From Eucommia ulmoides (Eukaryota; Streptophyta; Magnoliopsida; Garryales; Eucommiaceae), in assembly GCA_016647705.1 (NCBI GenBank), contig CM028327.1, positions 45,587,114-45,651,113 of the forward strand: a stretch of DNA of 64,000 bases, written 5' to 3'. The position numbers were made by a program, and so were the translations under genes. Below the pieces are notes generated by a model, which worked only from the letters and a program-made list of their open reading frames with translations, did not search any database and had not been told where the DNA came from. Of this stretch, positions 56,520-64,000 are shown in pieces. Position 1 is the stretch's first letter. Each line of letters opens with the position of its first letter.

Positions 56520-58111
56520 AGGATGTGAATTTATTAACAAGAAATTACATTTTCCACCCCCTACTATTTTTATTTTTATTTGTATAAGCGAGTGTCCCCA
56601 CACTCACACAGAATATGAGACTAATCTCGTTCGAGATTTCGTGGTTACCCCTCCCAACAAGTGTTTTTTCGCAGGTTCAAATTTTTGATCTTACAGAAAC
56701 CCTCAACTACTTTAACTCAAGCGTGTCTTCTCGTTTGTGCCATAACTCACTCCTACTAATCAATAAAACTGCTCTTTGTATTATTTTTCTTTGGGTTAAT
56801 AGTACTTTACTTTCCTGTGGTTTAGTTGATTTGTACTTATCCCTCTGTGTTGGCACTTACCTCCTGTGATCTTGATTTAATGCACTTATCTCCCTACGTT
56901 GGCACTTATCCTTATTCTGTGATTTACACTTAATTCTAAAATTATAGGGAAGTAAGTATCAAGTCAAAAATTATAAGGAGTTAAGTGCAAATTCACTAAA
57001 TTACTAGGGGTAAAGTTCTATTAACCCTTTTTCTTTTTTGGAACTAAAAAACTTTGTTTTTTTTGCAGGCCTAAACATAAAAAGAAATACAATTTGAGCC
57101 CAAACTTTAGTGTGATTTGCATTTGAGCCCAATATTATAGTGGACCATTCATGTGAAAAGAGGCCTTGTAGCCCATAAACAAAGTGTTTTACCAATTAAG
57201 CCCTAACCCTTCTAAATTTAGTCTACATACATAAACCTTTAGATAAATCTAAACTGTTCTTTATCTTCTACTTATAGAGCGGTACAAATTAATTCTTTAA
57301 ATTAACATAATTATAAAAATATATTTATACTTTATCGTATATAACATATACCTAAATGAGGAGAGATAAAAAAAAAATTGTATAATGGAGGAAAAATAAT
57401 ATATTTTTTTCTTTATATACAAATGGACATTAAATTTATTAATAATATTAAAACATTAAATTTATAAAAATAAAAAATATAATATAAAAAAATTATAGAA
57501 ACAGTATATACACAATAAATTTAGTAACAATACTAAAACATTAAATGTATAAAATTTCAATTAAAAAAAATAACAAGCGAAAATTATGGATATTAAATTT
57601 ATAAAAATTATAAAAATAGTATATAAACGTTAAATTTAGTAATAATAGTGAACATAAAATTTATAGATATTAAATTAAAAAAAATAATATAAAAGACAAA
57701 ATACGAAAATTATGAACTTTAATTTATGTAAATTTATGGACTTTAATTTAAGAAAATTATAGAAATAATATATTGATATTAAATTTATTAATAATATTAT
57801 AATATTAAATTTATAAAAATTAAATTAAAAAAATAATATAAAAAAATAAATATAATATACAATAATTATCAACATTAAATAGATTATAGAAACACCATAT
57901 GGGCATCAACTTACTAATAATGAAATATTATTACAAAATTTAAATTAAAATAATAATAGAAAGATAAAATATAATATACTTAAATCATTCAATCTACAAA
58001 AATTATAAAAATAAAATATGAATACTAAAGTAATGATATTGAAACATTAATTTATAGAAATTAAATAAAAAGTTAAATTACATTAAGTTAAATTTTTTTA
58101 TTTTATTTTAT
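56520..58111. other. Intergenic DNA upstream of the TBC gene
   Basis: From 56520 to 57240 there is mixed-composition DNA with a few short frames and no recognisable domain; it includes the TBC promoter region, for which no TATA box was chosen. From 57240 to 58110 the DNA is very AT-rich, with ATTAAATTTATAAAAATTA-type motifs repeated irregularly, possibly the body of the Helitron-like element ending at 58147. Confidence 0.45.
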
Positions 58112-58147
58112 TTTCACTCGTGCCTTCAAGCATGGATAATATGCTAG
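58112..58147 (+). mobile_element. Putative Helitron-like 3' terminus with CTAG
   Basis: TTCACTCGTGCCTTCAAGCA, then TGGATAATATG and CTAG, followed by T. Its core CGTGC..GCATG can form a small hairpin about 10 bp before CTAG. It matches the motifs at 44-76 and 31355-31395. The 5' end (TC) was not determined. Confidence 0.4.
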
Positions 58148-58149
58148 TT

Positions 58150-59650
58150 TATCTTATAACTTGCAACAGTATAAATCTCTTAATTATGTTTTGACTTGTG
58201 CTTTAGTCCCATGGTTAATACTCTCCTATATCTCCAATGAAATATTTCAAATTAAGGTTTACATCGTTTATCATGGGCGCCATCCTCTATCAACACCCTC
58301 CTGTCGCCCACTGTCGAACCTTGAAACACCGGTCGCAAAAGTCCAACCATCGACTGTCGATTTTTTTTTTGTTACATGTAACTATTGTTTTAGTATATTT
58401 TTTATTTACATGTAGCTTTTTTTTTTAATGTATTTGATGGTTACATTTTTAAGTGTATTTTTTGTTATATTTTAGTAATTTTTCAGTCACCGACAACCAA
58501 ACAATTAGATAAATGTAACTAAAAAATTATAATTAAAATATTTATTAAAAAAATATTACGAAAAAATAGTTGAATGTAATTAAAAATAATTTTCGGTAAC
58601 CAGTGATCGAAATTCCAGCTATCGGAGGTGACCGGAACCCGGGAGCCATTCGTGACGCAATCCTAATTGGAGCATTAGTATTTCTATAAACTATGATAAA
58701 TGGAAGTAAAACTAAAATAGTTATTTGTTTTGAATTTTTTTATTAATTTAGTGTTATTATTAGGATCTCAAGCCAAGTGACCTATAATTTATTTTTCGGA
58801 GGATATGCTGAATTTATTGAGTTTGGCATTTTTATTTTTATTATTTTTTTAGGAATAATGTTGAATTTATCGCGTTTGACGTTAAATTTTTTAATTGTTT
58901 GATTTAAATAATTTAATTTATGTTTATATTATTTCTATTTATGGATAACTACAAAAATAGTCAACTAGTTTAATTAATAAAAAATAATTTTTGATATCCA
59001 TGTAAGCAAGTATTATATCATGATATCATCATTAATCATTATAATTTTTATTTTTATTTTTATTTTTTTAAAAAAATATATTTTCGGTTTATTTTTTTTA
59101 TTAAAAAAAAGTCGTTGATAACGTATGCATGATGCATCTAAGGCATACATGTCATGTGGAAGTTTATTCCCATGATCTAGGAGGCAGTTTTTAATCATTT
59201 AAATAATTGTCATTTTCGTAATTGAGTAAACACTATTTAACTCAAAGATAACAGAAATAAATATTAATAATTAAAAAAAAAGGTCATTTCGTGAATTTTT
59301 GTACAACTTCGGACTAAAATAAAATAATCTTAACTTAAAAAAAAAAAAATTAGTATTCATATAATAAAACGAAAATACCAACTTTAATATTCAATAGAAT
59401 ATTGTATATAAAATAAATATAATTCGAATCCATATTTATATAAATACGTAATAAATTATTTTTTTATTTGTTAAAAAGAAAATTAATCATTTTTCATCAA
59501 CTATTTTGCAATTTTTTAGAAGAAAAATAATACTTATACACGAACTCATGCAAATAAGTATTTAAAAAATAAATATAATGTAGATATGGTCCCCAAACAA
59601 AAATTAAAATAATATATATATTTGTTGCATGGGAAATTAAACAGAAAACA
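58150..59650. other. AT-rich intergenic DNA, no gene recognised
   Basis: AT-rich sequence with a GC-richer patch near 58270-58350 and 58600-58660 (CGGAGGTGACCGGAACCC). Several short frames exist, none recognisable. It includes long runs of T and A near 59060-59120 and 59330-59350. No poly-T marking a LINE 3' tail could be placed with confidence beside 59650. Confidence 0.45.
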
Positions 59651-59660
59651 CACAAACAAA

Positions 59661-62600
59661 CTAGTCTAAGATAAAAATCCCTGAGTTCATGTCATTACTA
59701 AGCAAAATAGATAGATCCTCCGGTGGGTCAAACACCAGCTTGAAGTCTTCCTCTCTCTCCGCTCCTGACTTTGCCAAGAAGTCTGCACACTGATTGTTCT
59801 CCCTTATCGTCACCTGGACAGTGTAATCCTTGGTCCTAATCAAGTATTTGCAGTCATCGATCCACGGCTTGAAGCTGTGGTTGGTTGGGCAGTCTTCTAA
59901 GAGGAGTTTGGCTACTTCTTTTGCATCAGTCTCAATAATAGCACTGGGGTAGCCTCTATAGGCAAACGTGTAAAGACCTTTGTGCACTCCTCTTATTTCT
60001 GATTCAAGGTTGTTGCAGCTTTCAAGATGGCCATAGAAACCAAAATGCCATTTTTCATCTTTGCCTCTAAGCACTCCTCCAAATCCACATTTACCAGGAT
60101 TTCCTTTAGCACAACCATCCGTATTAAGTTTAAAGGAGTCTGCATGAAAAGGCATCCAATTAAAAAGAAGATTAGCAAAACTTCTTTGGGCAAGATCCTT
60201 AGGACAGAAAGTGCTAATAAGACCATTTTTTAGACTATTAATTTTAAAAAGAGTAGTGTAGTTATCTCGAGATATACCCTCGATAACTTCACTATTTCTG
60301 TTCTTCCAGATCTCCCAAAGAATAGCAAGAAATAAGTACGAAGTTGAGAGAGAGAATTTTTTCCTTTCATGTTAGCTTTTATCCAGTCTTGTCTATTCAA
60401 ACTTCAGGATTGGTAAAGCCCCGAGTGTCCGTAGTATTGAATCCAGACACTTTACGCTTTTGGACAGGTCCTCAGTAGATGGTCAATCGATTAGTTAGCA
60501 CCTTTACATCTTTGACAAATGGCATTAACCTCATCGGACCATCAAGCAACATACTCATTCGTAACGAGTATTTTGTGAAAAATAAGCCCCCAATTCAAAT
60601 TAGTGTTCAGATCTTCGTTTCTATCCATTTTCTTGTAAGCCGATTTAATGGAGAAAATACTTGAATTTTCAAGTTGCCACATGGCTTTATCCTCTTGGTA
60701 AACAAGAGGTGGATCCATTTTAAGAATTTCCATTTTTCCTCATCCGAGATAATGTAGAGTACAGGTAAGAAATACCAGTTCCTAAAGTCATCAATGATAT
60801 CAGAGACTCCCATATCAGCATAGTTTTGTCTCTCGGTATCTCCTAAAAGACCTTTTCCACACCACCAATCGGACCAAAAATTCAGTTTGGCACCATTATC
60901 CACTTTCCATTTAACACGTCTCATAATTCTTTTTTTTTTTTTTTTTTTTTTTTTAACAATGCCTTTCCAAATGTGAGAAGTGTTAGCTTTATTTTTTCAT
61001 CAACTTGGACTATTTTCCATTTTATATTTAGCCTTGAGGATTTTGGTCCACAGCCTATCCGTTTCTGTTAGAACCTGCCAACCTAATTTTTGCATATAAG
61101 CATCATTAGTAAGTCTAACTTTCCTAATTTCCAAACCCCCTTCCTCTTTAGTGTGAAAATTTTTGTCCCAATTAATTAAGTAAAACTTTTTCTTATTCTC
61201 AAAATCTTCCTATAGGAACCTTCTGTTCATTTTGTCAAGCTCATCGCAAGTTTTTATAGGAAGAAATGAAGTTTGCATAGCATAACCAGGTATTGCAGTA
61301 GTGATAGATTTAATCAGTAAGGCTCTTCTAGCAAAAGAAAAGTTCTTCATTTTCCAAACCGTGAGCCTTTTTTGGACTTTTTCGATCACATGCTTATAAT
61401 GATTCTTATCATTTCTACCATGCACTAATTGCGTTCCTAGGTATTTGCCCACGTCACAAGTAAGTTGAATACCCAATTTCCTACTGATGTTCTTCACTTC
61501 AATTTTCTTAATGTTGGGAGAGACGAACATTTTAAATTTTCTAAAATTAATTTTCTGCCCAGAGCAACTCGAAAAAAAAACTTCATATGTTTATCATAGA
61601 ATCGCACCATTTTTCTCCCACCTTAGAGAAAAGAATAAAATCATCCGCAAAGAAAATGTGAGATAGAGTAGGACCATTCTTCGATAATTTAATGCCTTTC
61701 CAATCCCCTTTCCTAACACAGTCTTCTATGATAAGAGACAGTCTTTCCATACACAGGACAAAAAGATAGGGAGATAGAGAGTCTCCTTGTCTAAGGCCTC
61801 TTGAGGCATTAAATTCTTCAAGAGGCTCTTCAAGCCAAAGGATTTTGAAAGTAGTATTCCAAACACAGCTGATAGTGAGCTTTGTCCAAACAGGAGGAAA
61901 ATTGAAAAAAATTAGAGTTTCTTCCACGATGTCCCAACTGATCCTATCATCGGCCTTCTCCAAATCGATTTTGATGACCATACCACCTTGCTTACATTTG
62001 GTTTTCCTAAGGCTATGAATCACTTCTTGGGTTATAATGATATTATCAAGAGTCGTTCTTCCTAGAACAAAACTAATTTGGAAAGGGCCAATGATGCATT
62101 TTAAAAAAAAAAGTCGAAGTCTAACAACCAGAATTTTGTAACAACTTTGTAAGAAGTGTTGCAAAGACTAATCGGTCTAAACTGTACTATGATTTTAGAG
62201 ATATCCACTTTAGGAATAAGAGCAGTTAAAGTTTTGTTATTGATAGCAGACATACTCATGTTCCTAAAGCAGTTGATGACAAACTAACACATATTCTTCC
62301 CCACAACATCCCAGTTTTTTTTAAAAACAAAAACAGATTGGTAACCATCCGGACAAGGAGCCTTGAAATCTTTCATGCACCTAAGAGTATTTCTTATCTC
62401 ATTCACCCCAGGTATAGCATCAAAATTTTCAAACCAGCTATCTTCAAGAATTGGGTGTTGAAAGTTAAGGTTGTTCAAAATGGACCCTTTTTCATCTTTG
62501 GTAAATAGGTTCTTGAAGTAGTTATTAACTTGTTCACTAAGCCCTTTCTCCTCTCTTATCCAGTTGTTATTACCATCCCTTAGCATAGTAGTTGTATTTC

Positions 62601-63907
62601 TCCTACGTCTCTAGTTAGTGGTAGCATGGAAAAATTTAGTATTCTTATTACCTAAGGCAAGCCATTGCACTCTGGACTTTTGATACCAAAAGAGTTCTTC
62701 ATGTTTAAGGACATGGTTATACTCATTGATCAATTCGTATTTGAGTTTGTCCATATTACAGGAGAAGTGATTTTCTTGATTTCTTTGGATACCTTCAATT
62801 CTAGCTTTTAACTTCATTTTCTTCCTAAATAAGTTACCAAAAATCTTTTTTTTTTCCAGTCAATGACGTTAGGTTTAAAGTTATTGAGCTTGTCAATAAG
62901 GCTAGTATCATCTTTCTCCTAGTTATTTGAGATAAAATCTCTGAAATTGGGATGCGTTAGCCACATGGCCTTCAATCTAAATGGTTTAATTTTGTGAACA
63001 TGATTAAAACCACAAGTATTAAAAAGTAAAGGGGAGTGATCAGAGTACGTACGGGGAAGATTTTCCACTTGGGCCTCAGGAAACTCGGAATTCCAAGCAT
63101 CATTGGCCATGGCATGATCGAGTCTCTTGAAAATTTAAGTGCTAAATTTGTTAACACCTGCCCAAGTCATTTTGAGGCCACTAGCACCCATGTCGCTCAA
63201 GCCATACTCTCTACAATTCTCATTGAATTTCTCCATTCTCAAAAAGTCGGTAGAGCTGCTAGGGTCAGATTTCTCATTAGTGCTCGCAATATCATTGAAA
63301 TCCCCCACAACAAGCCAGGGCTTGTTAGCTTTCAGGGTCAGACTTCTCACATCATACCAGAGATCACTTCCGAATCTAGGAATTGGGCTATCGTAAATGG
63401 CCGAGATAACCCATTTTTCATAGTTGTTACGTTGCATCGTGGCATGAATCGCATGTTCCTGGATATGGATATTCATGACCGAGATTTTATCAGGGTCCCA
63501 AACCATCCACACACCTCCAGCTTTACCTCTCGGATCAACTTTCACCGTGTTCGGATAGCCAAGATTTTTGAAAAAAATTACCCATGGACTCAAAATGAAT
63601 TTTGGTTTCCATAAGAACCACCGTGTTACGACAATGGAAGTTCACAATGTCCTTAAAAGCGTTTTTGAAATGGTTATTGCCCGCTCCATGGAAATTCCAT
63701 ACCATGATCTTTATCGATCTACCGCTATATTGGCTTAGGAGATCCTCTAGAGGTTTCAGCCCCAGAATCAGCCTGCATCTCTTCAAATTCGTCTCCCACA
63801 GTTGGGCTGACTTTACATATATCTCCATGAATGGGCTTTGGTAGGGCCCTCTCTCTATTATCCGAAATGCTACCTTTATCTTTTTCAGAACCTAGAACGC
63901 TTGACAT
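59661..63907 (-). mobile_element. Decayed plant L1-type LINE (ORF2 with endonuclease, RT, zf-RVT and RNase H)
   Basis: On the minus strand ORF2 domains appear in order across several frames. Endonuclease 63135-63828: IMVWNFHGAGNNHFKNAFKD, VVLMETKI, LVVGDFNDIAS. Reverse transcriptase 61210-62586: PCPDGYQ, GPFQISFVLGRTTLDNII, ASRGLRQGDSLSPYLF and the FADD box. A zf-RVT-like region lies at 60400-60920. A C-terminal RNase H at 59661-60155 has LNTDGCAKGNPG, ESEIRGVHKGL and NQCADFLAKSG. It ends at 59661. A run of about 24 T at 60931-60954 (A on the element strand) breaks ORF2. There is no good ORF1 before 63907, so the copy appears 5'-truncated or its 5' part has decayed. No target duplication was found. 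Such LINEs with RNase H are typical of plants. Confidence 0.92.
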
Positions 63908-64000
63908 TTTTTTAAAAATTAAAATAATATTGATGATGATGTTATTATGAAATCTTTAATCTAATATTTTTTTTCCTTATTTTAGATCAAATTATTTTTT
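63908..64000. other. AT-rich edge of the window
   Basis: AT-rich sequence after the LINE's first recognisable codon. Whether it is LINE 5' UTR or flanking DNA cannot be decided from 93 bp. Confidence 0.4.

Noticed and set aside
1..64000. tRNA, rRNA or other classic RNA genes
   Set aside because: Beyond the decayed tRNA-like segment at 1925-1985 nothing with a convincing structure or conserved sequence was seen by eye; a covariance-model scan would be needed to exclude them.

Overview
The window is nuclear DNA of a flowering plant, most likely a eudicot. This rests on long AT-rich intergenic DNA, genes with short exons and GT-AG introns, nested LTR retrotransposons, and plant-only families (DUF4220/DUF594, dual-RNase-H Tat Ty3/gypsy, plant L1 LINE with a C-terminal RNase H). 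The species cannot be named from the sequence. Only three host genes are supported: a single-exon DUF4220/DUF594 membrane protein (2675-4768, minus), a 75-residue three-exon protein with a membrane anchor and a short coiled coil (46784-48050, plus), and a twelve-exon TBC-domain Rab GTPase-activating protein (49107-56457, minus). The last two are convergent.

Layout. 1-2.4 kb: AT-rich DNA with a Helitron-like terminus, a tRNA-like (SINE-type) segment and short tandem repeats. 2.7-4.8 kb: the DUF4220 gene. 5.0-10.0 kb: a complete but decayed Ty1/copia element (plus strand, TSD ATACA) inserted about 250 bp upstream of that gene. 10.9-27.3 kb: a 16.4 kb Tat-lineage Ty3/gypsy element (minus strand) with gag, pol with two RNase H domains, a 97 bp tandem array, and an antisense intron-containing ORF with its own promoter-like motifs. 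That ORF is split by a 2.8 kb solo LTR (TSD GAAGA). 27.4-28.4 kb: a second Tat-type solo LTR (TSD CTTTG). 28.4-33.8 kb: intergenic DNA with a 225 bp tandem duplication, a MITE-like segment and a Helitron-like end. 33.8-41.2 kb: a second copia element (minus strand, TSD AATCA/AATTA) carrying a nested 2.2 kb solo LTR (TSD CTTTG). 41.2-43.4 kb: a second solo LTR of the 15-18 kb family (TSD TTAGA). 43.4-46.7 kb: degenerate repeats and an LTR-like remnant. 46.8-56.5 kb: the two convergent genes, with a 333 bp TRIM retrotransposon (TSD ATGAG) inside a TBC intron. 56.5-59.6 kb: AT-rich DNA with another Helitron-like end. 59.7-63.9 kb: a decayed L1-type LINE (minus strand).

Host genes and elements are not functionally linked. 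The host genes concern membrane biology (DUF4220, function unknown), a small probably organellar or membrane-tethered protein, and vesicle trafficking (Rab GAP). All autonomous elements show frameshifts, stops or changed catalytic residues, so none looks able to move unaided. Most element boundaries are fixed at base level by paired LTRs and matching target-site duplications. The most unusual features are the antisense gene of the Tat element and the depth of nesting. No clearly new biological system was recognised.
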